A DNA stretch of 38,927 nucleotides from Patescibacteria group bacterium. GTDB lineage: Bacteria; Patescibacteriota; Gracilibacteria; UBA1369; 2-02-FULL-48-14. Every line of letters starts with the position of its first letter. The first letter of the stretch is position 1. Positions 27,455 to 34,711 of the stretch are shown here, piece after piece. The notes beneath the pieces were generated by a model. That model was given only the letters and a program-made list of their open reading frames with translations, ran no database searches and had not been told where the DNA came from. Location of the stretch: contig JAHIVE010000005.1 in assembly GCA_018816805.1 (NCBI GenBank), positions 103,102-142,028 of the forward strand. Reading direction: 5' to 3'. The position numbers and the translations under genes are program-made.

Positions 27455-28480
27455 TTAATTAATGCGCATGTAATTATAAACTTTTTTAGTCAATTGTCTA
27501 CCTCTTGGAGTCCTTTCCAAAAATCCTAGCTGCATCAAATACGGTTCATAAATTTCTTCAATTGTTGATTCTTCTTCATTTGAAGCCGCTGAAATGGTAG
27601 AAAGGCCAACCGGTCCACCGCCAAATTTTTCCATAATTGTTTCTAAAAGTTTCCTATCTGTTGCGTCCAAACCAATTTCATCAACTCCCAACATTTTCAG
27701 AGTTTCTTCTGTTATCTCATGTGTAATCAAATTTTTTTCATGAATATGCGCAAGATCTCGAACGCGTCGAAGTAACCTGTTAGCAATTCTTGGTGTCCTT
27801 CTTGAGCTTTTTGCAAGGCGAACTGTAGCCTCATCCTCAATCTGAATATCCAAAATATTGGCACTTCTTTTAATAATCTTCTCAATATCATTTTCAGAAT
27901 AAAACTCTAATTTAATAACATTACCAAACCTATCTCTAAAAGGGGAGGATAGGGACGAAAGTTTTGTAGTGGCACCAATCAAAGTAAATTTTGGTAATTT
28001 TAACCGCATACTTCTTGCTGAAGGGCCTTTCCCAATCATTAAATCCAAACAAAAATCTTCCATTGCACTATATAAAATTTCTTCAACTTGCGGTCTCAAT
28101 CTATGCACCTCATCAATAAACAAAACATCTTTTGCTTTTAAATTAGTAAGCAAAGCCGCCAAATCCCCGGGTTTTTCAAGCGCAGGGCCGCTTGTAACAC
28201 GGATCTGAGCTCCCATCTCTTTAGCCAGAATAAACGCTAAAGTAGTCTTTCCAAGGCCCGGCGACCCATGCAAAAGCACATGATCCATTGGTTCAGCTCT
28301 TTTTTTTGCTGCACCCATAAAAACCCTCAAATTATCTTTAATTTCATCCTGTCCAACATATTCTTCAAGAGTTTCAGGTCTTAAAGTATTTTCAGACAGC
28401 ACGATTTCATCATCAGGAGCCTTTTCCGACTGTTTTACGATAGAACTCACCCCCTCAACTTTTAATTTTTTTTCAATCAT
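27455..28480 (-). CDS. ruvB: Holliday junction branch migration ATPase RuvB
   Basis: AAA+ motor that drives branch migration with RuvA. From the ATG at 28480 it has 341 residues: LRPETLEEYVGQDEIKDNL, Walker A in LLHGSPGLGKTTLAFILA, Walker B in DVLFIDEVHRLRPQVEE, sensor 1 FTLIGATTKLSSLSSPFRDRFG, and RuvB C-terminal winged-helix parts (GGGPVGLSTISAA, EPYLMQLGFLERTPRGR). The usual TRAG of sensor 1 is TKLS here. A GTG 60 bp upstream is possible but would add 20 residues with no family likeness. It is divergent from the CPBP protease gene with about 65 bp between. Confidence 0.96.
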   Translation of the reverse strand: MIEKKLKVEGVSSIVKQSEKAPDDEIVLSENTLRPETLEEYVGQDEIKDNLRVFMGAAKKRAEPMDHVLLHGSPGLGKTTLAFILAKEMGAQIRVTSGPALEKPGDLAALLTNLKAKDVLFIDEVHRLRPQVEEILYSAMEDFCLDLMIGKGPSARSMRLKLPKFTLIGATTKLSSLSSPFRDRFGNVIKLEFYSENDIEKIIKRSANILDIQIEDEATVRLAKSSRRTPRIANRLLRRVRDLAHIHEKNLITHEITEETLKMLGVDEIGLDATDRKLLETIMEKFGGGPVGLSTISAASNEEESTIEEIYEPYLMQLGFLERTPRGRQLTKKVYNYMRIN

Positions 28481-28545
28481 AATTATTTTGCGCCCTTCAA
28501 ATCTAACAAAATCTTCCGTATAATGCGAGCAATCCTTCACGCTTT

Positions 28546-29316
28546 ATGACTGAAACACGCTTTGAATTCCAAGACTTTGTTAGGGTGTTTGCCCTGAATA
28601 TTGTGCTCTTTGCGGTTTTTTCCTATGCCTTTCAAGCAATTCCCGGCGCCACAGACCTTGTTAACAGCCTTCATCCAGCAGTTTCATTCATTTTTACTTA
28701 TTTGATCCAATTTGTAGTTCTGTTTTTCCCCCTCTGGATTTTTGTAATTGAAAAATACAGCGCCAATTTAAGCGACTTTGGTTTAGTAAAAGTATCCTGG
28801 AAAAAAGTAATTCTAACAATCATTTTAAGCTATATTTCATACCTGTTAATAGCCTACTTGATCACTTTTTTCTTTTTCAGCCAAAACGTAGATCTTCCCG
28901 GCTATCAGCAACAAGACTCTTACATCCCACTTTTCGGCACCGACACTCTAGGTTTCACAGTTGCAGTATTAGTAATAGTATTCATAGCTCCAATAATTGA
29001 AGAATTTTTCTTCCGTGGATTTGTTTACCGAGTTTTCACAAAAACCTGGCCCATATGGTTTGGATCAATAATGACGGCAATTCTTTTTTCACTTATTCAT
29101 TTTCAATTTGACTCTTTTCTGCCAATTCTCCTTCTGGGCATTTTTCTCAACTACACTTACCAACGAACAGGTTCAATCTGGACCTCGATTGGTTTTCACG
29201 CCTTAAACAATGCCATTGCATTTGGACTGGATGTCTACATATATTTCCATCCCGAATTATTAAAAGATCTTGAGCTGATCACCGGATTGCTTTACAACAT
29301 ACATATGCCCTGGTAG
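28546..29316 (+). CDS. CPBP-family intramembrane metalloprotease
   Basis: A 256-residue multi-pass membrane protein of the CAAX-protease/Abi family. Hydrophobic spans cover most of it. Motif 1 EEFFFRGFVYRVF (EExxxR), motif 2 FSLIHFQFDS (FxxxH) and the late HALNNAIAF (HxxxN) supply the catalytic and zinc-binding residues. Members process prenylated or other membrane peptides or act in immunity to peptides, but the substrate is not deducible. Its last codons (Met-Pro-Trp-stop) lie within the first 10 bp of tRNA-Arg, so the stop UAG is formed by tRNA positions 8-10. Confidence 0.88.
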   Translation: MTETRFEFQDFVRVFALNIVLFAVFSYAFQAIPGATDLVNSLHPAVSFIFTYLIQFVVLFFPLWIFVIEKYSANLSDFGLVKVSWKKVILTIILSYISYLLIAYLITFFFFSQNVDLPGYQQQDSYIPLFGTDTLGFTVAVLVIVFIAPIIEEFFFRGFVYRVFTKTWPIWFGSIMTAILFSLIHFQFDSFLPILLLGIFLNYTYQRTGSIWTSIGFHALNNAIAFGLDVYIYFHPELLKDLELITGLLYNIHMPW

Positions 29317-29382
29317 CTCAGTGGATAGAGCAGTAGCCTTCTAAGCTATTGGCCGTAGGTTCGATTCCTGCCCAGGGCACCA
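29307..29382 (+). tRNA. tRNA-Arg (TCT anticodon)
   Basis: A cloverleaf of 76 nt: acceptor GCCCTGG/CCAGGGC, D-arm GCTC...GAGC, anticodon stem GTAGC/GCTAT around CTTCTAA with TCT as anticodon, T-arm CGTAGGTTCGATTCCTG, discriminator A and an encoded CCA. The first 10 bp are shared with the end of the upstream protease gene. Confidence 0.95.
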
Positions 29383-29416
29383 TAAAAAAACCCGCTTCGC
29401 TGGTTTTTTTATGGTG
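29378..29416 (+). terminator. perfect 15-bp terminator starting inside the tRNA-Arg 3' end
   Basis: CACCATAAAAAAACC (29378-29392) pairs perfectly with 29402-29416, around a loop of nine bases (CGCTTCGCT). The stem includes the encoded tRNA CCA. On the plus strand T-rich sequence lies in the 3' arm, consistent with termination just after the tRNA. Confidence 0.78.
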
Positions 29417-30060
29417 CGTTTGCGCAGCAAACAAGCGAATCAACTACAGAAGTAGGAAGCTGCGAATTGTCAAAATTTGTAGTCGCAAAAACAAGAATCG
29501 CGGTAAGCGAGCCAAACCAAATGAGTATAAATTTCCCTAACTTCCCCATAAACTTGAAAGTTCTACAAAATGTTATCAAACAGTAAAACCCACGTCAATT
29601 TAACACTTGCAACGGACCACACGCCAACGAAGCTTATTTTATCCACTCCTCACACCCCATCATCATTCCAAATTGAGTGTTCATTTTACAATTTTTGCCA
29701 CACTCATAAGAGTAATATGTGTTACTTCCTGCTTTATCTATAACCCAATCTCTACATTGATCAACACTATTAAAGCCAGATTTTTCTAGAATATTAGTTA
29801 CTCCCGTTTCTTGATTCACAGGGTAGTAGAATGCAGTCCATTCATCACTAGTTTTGCATGCTGTGAAACTAATAACAGTAACCAAAAAAATAATAATTTT
29901 TTTCATAAAGAAAATTTAAATTTTATATAGTAGTAATTTAAATTGGTGATATCATCATATCACAGCTACTGGTCGTCGGCTAACACAACAAAATCTTAGT
30001 CCGAACGGTCGAAAATGGCTAAAATAAGCCAAAAATGGCACCTCAAAAAGGTGGAAGCAA
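29383..30060. mobile_element. tRNA-Arg-associated islet
   Basis: The sequence between tRNA-Arg and a second copy of its 3' half. It holds one lipoprotein gene on the minus strand and otherwise non-coding DNA: a GTTTGC/GCAAAC stem (about 29418-29434), GTGATAT-CATC-ATATCAC (29946-29963) and a tandem AATTTAAATT (29913-29942). No integrase is present. A tRNA 3' half repeated at both ends is the layout left by tRNA-targeted integration, but without an integrase it could equally be a local duplication or a remnant. Confidence 0.45.
29634..29906 (-). CDS. small Cys-rich lipoprotein
   Basis: I do not recognise this 90-residue protein. The signal MKKIIIFLVTVISFTAC carries a lipobox-like FTAC with Cys 17. 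The mature part has five more Cys (DQCRDW, YECGKNCKMN, MMMGCEEW) and several aromatic residues, suggesting a disulfide-stabilised fold outside the membrane. It is the only gene inside the tRNA-Arg islet. The ATG has no Shine-Dalgarno and the upstream stretch is A/T-rich without a clear -35. Confidence 0.65.
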   Translation of the reverse strand: MKKIIIFLVTVISFTACKTSDEWTAFYYPVNQETGVTNILEKSGFNSVDQCRDWVIDKAGSNTYYSYECGKNCKMNTQFGMMMGCEEWIK

Positions 30061-30190
30061 CCTTCTAAGCTATTGGTCGTAGGTTCGAAGCTCAAGCGAA
30101 GTGAGGGAAGTGTGGGAGCTTGCTCACGCATTTTCGAACAAGCGCAGAGTGCACCGAGCGCAAGCGAGGTATTCCTGCCCAGGGCACCAT
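30061..30190 (+). pseudogene. interrupted copy of tRNA-Arg 3' half
   Basis: 30061-30088 repeats tRNA-Arg positions 29337-29364 with a single mismatch, and 30171-30190 repeats the rest of the tRNA 3' end (from ATTCCTG to CACCAT) exactly. The copy is split in the T-loop by about 82 bp (30089-30170). The 5' half of the tRNA is absent, so it cannot be a working tRNA. The insert is clearly richer in G+C (about 57% by my count) than its surroundings. Confidence 0.85.
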
Positions 30191-30226
30191 ATAAAAAAGA
30201 CCATCTACTCAGACGGCCTTTTTTAT
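30191..30226 (-). terminator. terminator of the 225-residue exported protein gene
   Basis: On the minus strand A6-GGCCGTCT pairs with AGATGGTC-T6 through two G-U pairs around a GAGT loop, 16 bp past the stop at 30242. On the plus strand the same positions are A-C mismatches, so it is oriented to the minus-strand gene. Confidence 0.85.
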
Positions 30227-30241
30227 TATCAGTAAAGATGA

Positions 30242-30919
30242 TTATTGTGTAATCAATACTTTCGGTCCAGAAAGTGTAGAAGAATTATTAACAAATCCTA
30301 TATAATGATTCCCATCACCAAACACATTCCATGGCGCAAGAGAACGATCATATACTGCTTCAATTTCAGTTGTATGACCTGTTTTAAAAGCCCCTTGAAC
30401 AATGTCGGCTTCCAAAATAAGTCTTCTGTTCTGATTAGCATACAAGAAGAAATCATTAGTGAAAGAAATCTTATCAATTATACTACCTGGATAAGGATAG
30501 TATGTGCTGCCAATCTGTTCACCTGAGATGGCATCTGTTAGGCGAAAGCTACTTACATAATCACGTAATGGAAGAGATGTTTTAACACCATCACGATAAA
30601 GATTGATCGTATATGGAACCTGATCGACTTTAAGATCAACATCAGATTTAAACGTTAAACGTATCAATTTCACACCTTGTGTGGATTGAGTAACCTGTGT
30701 GGCAAGTCTTTCATTGTTATAGTCCCAAATTTGTAAATGAGTTAATTGATCACTTACAATTGTACCAGTTGCTGCATCTGGAACTGCTCCTGAACCTGAA
30801 TCAGCAACATTTTGCAGATTACCCTGCAAAGAAGTTGTACCTCCTGAAAGTGCAACTGCACCAACAACCCCAGCTACAACAACAAGGGCTAGAAGTATAA
30901 GAAGTTTTTTATTTTTCAT
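30242..30919 (-). CDS. hypothetical exported or membrane-anchored protein
   Basis: A 225-residue protein with an N-terminal hydrophobic segment (LLILLALVVVAGVVGAVALS) that is a signal anchor or signal peptide, then a Gly/Ser linker (residues 27-55) and one beta-rich domain (LTHLQIWDYNNERLA, VKLIRLTFKSDVDL, RRLILEADIVQ). I cannot name the domain. It resembles single immunoglobulin-like or jelly-roll domains of surface proteins in its strand pattern, but this is only an impression. It has its own promoter and terminator and so is a monocistronic unit. Confidence 0.7.
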   Translation of the reverse strand: MKNKKLLILLALVVVAGVVGAVALSGGTTSLQGNLQNVADSGSGAVPDAATGTIVSDQLTHLQIWDYNNERLATQVTQSTQGVKLIRLTFKSDVDLKVDQVPYTINLYRDGVKTSLPLRDYVSSFRLTDAISGEQIGSTYYPYPGSIIDKISFTNDFFLYANQNRRLILEADIVQGAFKTGHTTEIEAVYDRSLAPWNVFGDGNHYIGFVNNSSTLSGPKVLITQ

Positions 30920-30947
30920 ATAAGGTTTAGAAAGAATAAATCAGATA

Positions 30948-30976
30948 ATTATAACATATAATAAGCCGAATAGCAA
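30948..30976 (-). promoter_or_regulatory. promoter of the 225-residue exported protein gene
   Basis: On the minus strand TTGCTA and TATAAT are 17 bp apart. The -10 ends 28 bp before the start codon. Confidence 0.65.
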
Positions 30977-31055
30977 GAGAGCAAGAAAACGAATATTATA
31001 ATTTTCCTGTAACAAAACCCACAAAATCGCATTGTATAAGTGATTAACCTCTTTT

Positions 31056-31199
31056 ATGACAAGAACACAGCAAAGTTTATTAGCCCTGAGCATAGGATTC
31101 ACATTTCTATTCGCACTGGTTTTCGTTTCAATTCAAAGCATTCAGCTGGTTAAAGCAAATATAGTCGCAGAGTACATTGATGAAAACAAAGCCAAGTGA
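31056..31199 (+). CDS. small single-span membrane protein, 47 residues
   Basis: A short frame, ATG to TGA, with one hydrophobic helix (SIGFTFLFALVFVSIQSI, about residues 12-29) and a polar C-terminal tail (VAEYIDENKAK). It lies 27 bp before nnrD on the same strand, so cotranscription is likely. The clean helix followed by a charged tail makes it look like a genuine small membrane protein, but nothing identifies its role. Confidence 0.5.
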   Translation: MTRTQQSLLALSIGFTFLFALVFVSIQSIQLVKANIVAEYIDENKAK

Positions 31200-31226
31200 T
31201 AGCATGTGGTTGAAGTTATATTCTCC

Positions 31227-32045
31227 ATGCGCTTAAAGAAATTTCTTCCAAAAAGAAATCCCTGGTCACACAAAGGCCAATACGGCTCTGTTTTAATAGT
31301 TGCGGGAAGTGAAAAATACACAGGTTCACCAATTTTCAATGGTCTCGCAGCTCTTCGTTCAGGTTCAGATTTGGCAACTCTAATAGGCCACTCAAGAGCA
31401 ATGGAAGCCGCCACCTCAACTTCACCGGATCTAATCACAATTCCTCTTTGTGGCGAATTAAAACCAAGCGACACAAAAAATATCCTTTCAATTCAAAAAG
31501 ATTACGACATACTAATTATTGGGGGAGGTTTAGCGCGAAGCAAAGACACTTATGAAGCCATTAGAAAGCTCATAAAAGGCACAAAATTACCCATTGTGAT
31601 TGATGCAGAAGCAATAAGAGCTGTAGGCAAAAGCCCCATCGACCTTCTTAAAAATAAAAAAGCAATTTTAACTCCTCACGAAGATGAATTTTTTGCATTA
31701 ACAGGAGAAAGAGTAAGCTGTCATATGGACACCAGAAAGAAAAAAGTGAAAAAATGGGCCAAAAAACTGGGAGTTACAATACTATTAAAAGGCCATATAG
31801 ATATTATTTCAGACGGCATCACAGTTCATGAAAACCGCACCGGCTCAGTCTACATGACTAAAGGCGGCTTTGGTGACATCCTATCAGGTATTTGCGGTTC
31901 ATTCCTGGCAACAGGAATTTCTCCATATGAAGCAGCCAAAGCCGCAGCATACATCTGTGGAAAAGCAGGGGAGGAAGCATCCAAAAGATACGGCCCTGGA
32001 GTTTTGGCCTCAGATGCAATTACATTTATTCCTATCGCAGGCTAA
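31227..32045 (+). CDS. nnrD: ADP-dependent NAD(P)H-hydrate dehydratase
   Basis: Repairs hydrated NAD(P)H. The 272-residue ribokinase-like protein has HKGQYGSVLIVAGSEKYTGS at the N-terminus, DILIIGGGLARSKDTYEA, PIVIDAEAIRA, ILTPHEDEF, ILLKGHIDIISDG and the nucleotide/catalytic motif TKGGFGDILSGICGSFLA. The usual catalytic block is GTGDVLSG; here it reads GGFGDILSG, keeping the key Asp. No N-terminal epimerase (NnrE) domain is attached. I start at the ATG of MRLKKFLP; a GTG at 31206 would add seven residues. The stop overlaps the convergent SLH-protein stop by 4 bp. Confidence 0.88.
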   Translation: MRLKKFLPKRNPWSHKGQYGSVLIVAGSEKYTGSPIFNGLAALRSGSDLATLIGHSRAMEAATSTSPDLITIPLCGELKPSDTKNILSIQKDYDILIIGGGLARSKDTYEAIRKLIKGTKLPIVIDAEAIRAVGKSPIDLLKNKKAILTPHEDEFFALTGERVSCHMDTRKKKVKKWAKKLGVTILLKGHIDIISDGITVHENRTGSVYMTKGGFGDILSGICGSFLATGISPYEAAKAAAYICGKAGEEASKRYGPGVLASDAITFIPIAG

Positions 32046-34243
32046 CTTGTAGGCAAATCGTCACTATACTGATCCGCGTTGTTTTGGATCATAATTAGTA
32101 ACCTGTAAATTAACTCAGCAACCTCGCTTCTATCCATTGGCGAACTTGGGTTGAAGTAATTTCCTTCAACAGGGAAAAGATTCTTTTCTTTTGCGTAATT
32201 TACATAAGCTGCATACCAAGAAAGCGTGTTTACATCCTCATATGGAGCTTCAGTAATAATAGGATCAATTTCAAGATCAATTGTAGAGAACAACATCTTC
32301 AAGAATTCCACTCTGTTTACACCTTGTGACGGTTTAAAAGTTCCGTCTGAATAACCCTCAACAATCCCAAGAGATTGAGCAGTAGCAATAAACGGAGCAT
32401 ACCACTCAGTGGAAACAGTGTCTCGGAAATATAAATTAGCATTATCAACCAAATCCTTATCCATACCGCTAAAAATAAACTTCAAAGCTTCAACTCTTGT
32501 AACTGTTTTAGTTGGCTGAAAAGTTCCATCTGGATAACCCTGGACAGTACCTTTTTTGAAAAGATAACTTACAGCAGTATAATTTTCATCAGCTCTACTT
32601 AAATCCGTGAACAACTTAGCGTGCATTAATTTACTCTCAGCCCTAGCACGACCGTACAAGGCCAAAATAACAACATCTTCATCGCTGTCTCCATAAAAGT
32701 CCACCTCAGCAACTCCGTTTTTAAAGTCCGCAGCTGTTAGAACATCTTTAGAGAATACGCCGCTTCCTTGAATTGTACTAAGTTCAATATTTCCTGCAGA
32801 GTTAAATATCGGCGTTGGATTTCCATTTGCATCCAAAGCCTGAACAATTACGCTCTCAGCAACTCTTGGAGTAAATAATCCATCAACAGTCACTCCAAAA
32901 CGTGCAAAAGGCTGAACACTAGAAATTAATGAAATGAAATCAGATTCAAAATGCTTATTTGCAATATCAAAATTTAATCTAACTTGACCTTCTCTCTCAG
33001 CATACAAATAAAGCTCAGCCTTACCATTCTTAAAGTCATTTTTGGTTAAGAAATTTCTATTTAATTTTGCAATCTCACCGTCATTCAAACTTACTGAAAT
33101 TTCACCATCAAAATTTGGCACACTAATTGTATTCCCAGCAGCATCAAGCAAACTTATATAAACCGTTTCATTATTACTCAATAAAACAAACTCAGAACTC
33201 TTTATAGAAATATCACTGAAATCAACATTCACAACAACTGCAGGCGTCTCAGTTGATTCAATTACTTCACTAATAGGCTGTTCAACAGCAGGTAGTGTGA
33301 CTACGGGTGGTGTAACAATTTCGGTAGTATCAGTAGTCGTTGAAGTGGAATTATTTGTCACAACTTCAATCACACTACCATTTAAATTATCCTGGACCCA
33401 TTTCATTGGGTCATAAGTATATTTATAAACGTTATCACGGCCCAAACCGGAGCTTACAGCGTCCCAAAATGTATAACCCGCCTTTGTGGCTTCAGCAGTA
33501 GTAAAAGGCCAATAAGGGTTCCACGGGGCTTCAGAATTGTCTAATTGAAAATGTAAATGTGGAGTCGTTGCCGTTCCACTATCACCAACTTCACCAATTA
33601 CCTGTCCTTTTCTCACAATATCACCCTGTGAAACATAAATTTTTGAAAGATGCGAATAACTTGAAAGCAGATCGGTTGTTGTCGTCCTTGACCCAGGCTT
33701 TGGTACATTCTGATGTTCAATCACAATGTGGTTCCCAAATCCGGTTGATTGAAAAGTGGATTTTGTAACTATACCATTAGCAATTGCATAAACAGGCGTG
33801 CCATATAAACATTTAATATCCACTGCAGGGTGACTACCACTTCCAATACCCAAATCACCAAAAGCATAACTACCGGCATACGGAACTGAAAAAGTAATTT
33901 TTGTATTCCTAATTACATCATCTGAAGCTTTCCCCCAAACTAAACTAGAAGAAGGATATACAAAATAATCATTTCTATATTCCGGTAAAGCTTCCAGTTT
34001 TGAACTTGGAAAATCATGATAATTCATTTTTTGCTCAGCACTTGTAGCATGTGTCCAATCCGGAACATTCTGAATAGGTAAAACAGTTCCATCAAAGGGG
34101 TCATGTTTAGGGTAATTCAGTAAAGAGGTTCGGATCACATTTTCGTTTATATTTAACGTAAAAGTGGAAACGGCTAACAAAGTAATAATAACAATCCATT
34201 CTCGGAGATGGCTATTACCCATAATTTTTTTTAGAATTTTCAT
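32042..34243 (-). CDS. M23-type peptidase with three SLH domains
   Basis: A 733-residue exported cell-wall protein. After an N-terminal membrane segment (EWIVIITLLAVSTFTLNI) comes a LytM/M23 domain with all zinc-site motifs: SHPAVDIKCLYG (HxxxD), LSSYSHLSKIYV and TPHLHFQLD (HxH), so an active endopeptidase is plausible. A Thr/Val/Glu-rich linker (about 295-345) leads to beta-rich domains resembling bacterial Ig-like repeats (about 345-545). The C-terminus has three SLH modules (YPDGTFQPTKTVTRVEALKF, YSDGTFKPSQGVNRVEFLKM, NYFNPSSPMDRSEVAELIYR) that bind pyruvylated wall polymer, matching the csaB gene at 15224. It has a good promoter. Confidence 0.88.
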   Translation of the reverse strand: MKILKKIMGNSHLREWIVIITLLAVSTFTLNINENVIRTSLLNYPKHDPFDGTVLPIQNVPDWTHATSAEQKMNYHDFPSSKLEALPEYRNDYFVYPSSSLVWGKASDDVIRNTKITFSVPYAGSYAFGDLGIGSGSHPAVDIKCLYGTPVYAIANGIVTKSTFQSTGFGNHIVIEHQNVPKPGSRTTTTDLLSSYSHLSKIYVSQGDIVRKGQVIGEVGDSGTATTPHLHFQLDNSEAPWNPYWPFTTAEATKAGYTFWDAVSSGLGRDNVYKYTYDPMKWVQDNLNGSVIEVVTNNSTSTTTDTTEIVTPPVVTLPAVEQPISEVIESTETPAVVVNVDFSDISIKSSEFVLLSNNETVYISLLDAAGNTISVPNFDGEISVSLNDGEIAKLNRNFLTKNDFKNGKAELYLYAEREGQVRLNFDIANKHFESDFISLISSVQPFARFGVTVDGLFTPRVAESVIVQALDANGNPTPIFNSAGNIELSTIQGSGVFSKDVLTAADFKNGVAEVDFYGDSDEDVVILALYGRARAESKLMHAKLFTDLSRADENYTAVSYLFKKGTVQGYPDGTFQPTKTVTRVEALKFIFSGMDKDLVDNANLYFRDTVSTEWYAPFIATAQSLGIVEGYSDGTFKPSQGVNRVEFLKMLFSTIDLEIDPIITEAPYEDVNTLSWYAAYVNYAKEKNLFPVEGNYFNPSSPMDRSEVAELIYRLLIMIQNNADQYSDDLPTS

Positions 34244-34272
34244 CTGATTCAGCTTGAAAATTAAATCTTGTA

Positions 34273-34301
34273 ATTATACACTCTTTTTGAGAATTTATCA
34301 A
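34273..34301 (-). promoter_or_regulatory. promoter of the SLH-M23 gene
   Basis: On the minus strand TTGATA and TATAAT are 17 bp apart, 30 bp before the start codon. It occupies nearly all of the gap to the divergent tsaE, whose own promoter I cannot identify. Confidence 0.68.
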
Positions 34302-34303
34302 GT

Positions 34304-34711
34304 ATGAACTATATTTCACAAAACCCTACAGAGACCCACAATTTGGCCAATCAATTGCTAAAGCAATTCCCACATCTAAGCATCTGGCTTATTTATGGTG
34401 ATCTTGCAGCAGGTAAAACAACATTAGTAAAAGGATTGGGTGATTCTCTAAATATCAACCCAAAAAAAATAAAAAGTCCAACCTTCACTTTGGTCTCTGA
34501 ATTCCCAAATCTCATTCACTACGACCTCTACAGATTAAGCGAACTAGACGAAACTCTTCAAAGTCAAATTGAAGAACATTTAAAAAGCCCAAAACTAACC
34601 GTTATTGAATGGCCGGAATTGATTGAAGAACAAGTCGAAAGTCCGCACTTAAAAATCCGCATTGCTCATCTAGGAAAGGATCAAAGAGAATTTATTATTG
34701 AAGAATATTAA
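34304..34711 (+). CDS. tsaE: tRNA threonylcarbamoyladenosine biosynthesis ATPase TsaE
   Basis: ATPase that works with TsaB and TsaD to make t6A37 in ANN-decoding tRNAs. The 135-residue protein has Walker A in LIYGDLAAGKTTLVKGLG (GDLGAGKT in most relatives, so one Gly is Ala), the switch region KSPTFTLVSEF, HYDLYRL and TVIEWPELI with the conserved Glu-Trp-Pro. Length is normal. TsaB and TsaD are not in the window. Its stop overlaps that of the convergent 3D-domain gene by 4 bp. Confidence 0.93.
   Translation: MNYISQNPTETHNLANQLLKQFPHLSIWLIYGDLAAGKTTLVKGLGDSLNINPKKIKSPTFTLVSEFPNLIHYDLYRLSELDETLQSQIEEHLKSPKLTVIEWPELIEEQVESPHLKIRIAHLGKDQREFIIEEY

Noticed and set aside
29964..29980. A third tRNA-Arg-like fragment (about 14 of 17 bases matching the copy at 30067)
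   Set aside because: Too short and too diverged to separate from chance.
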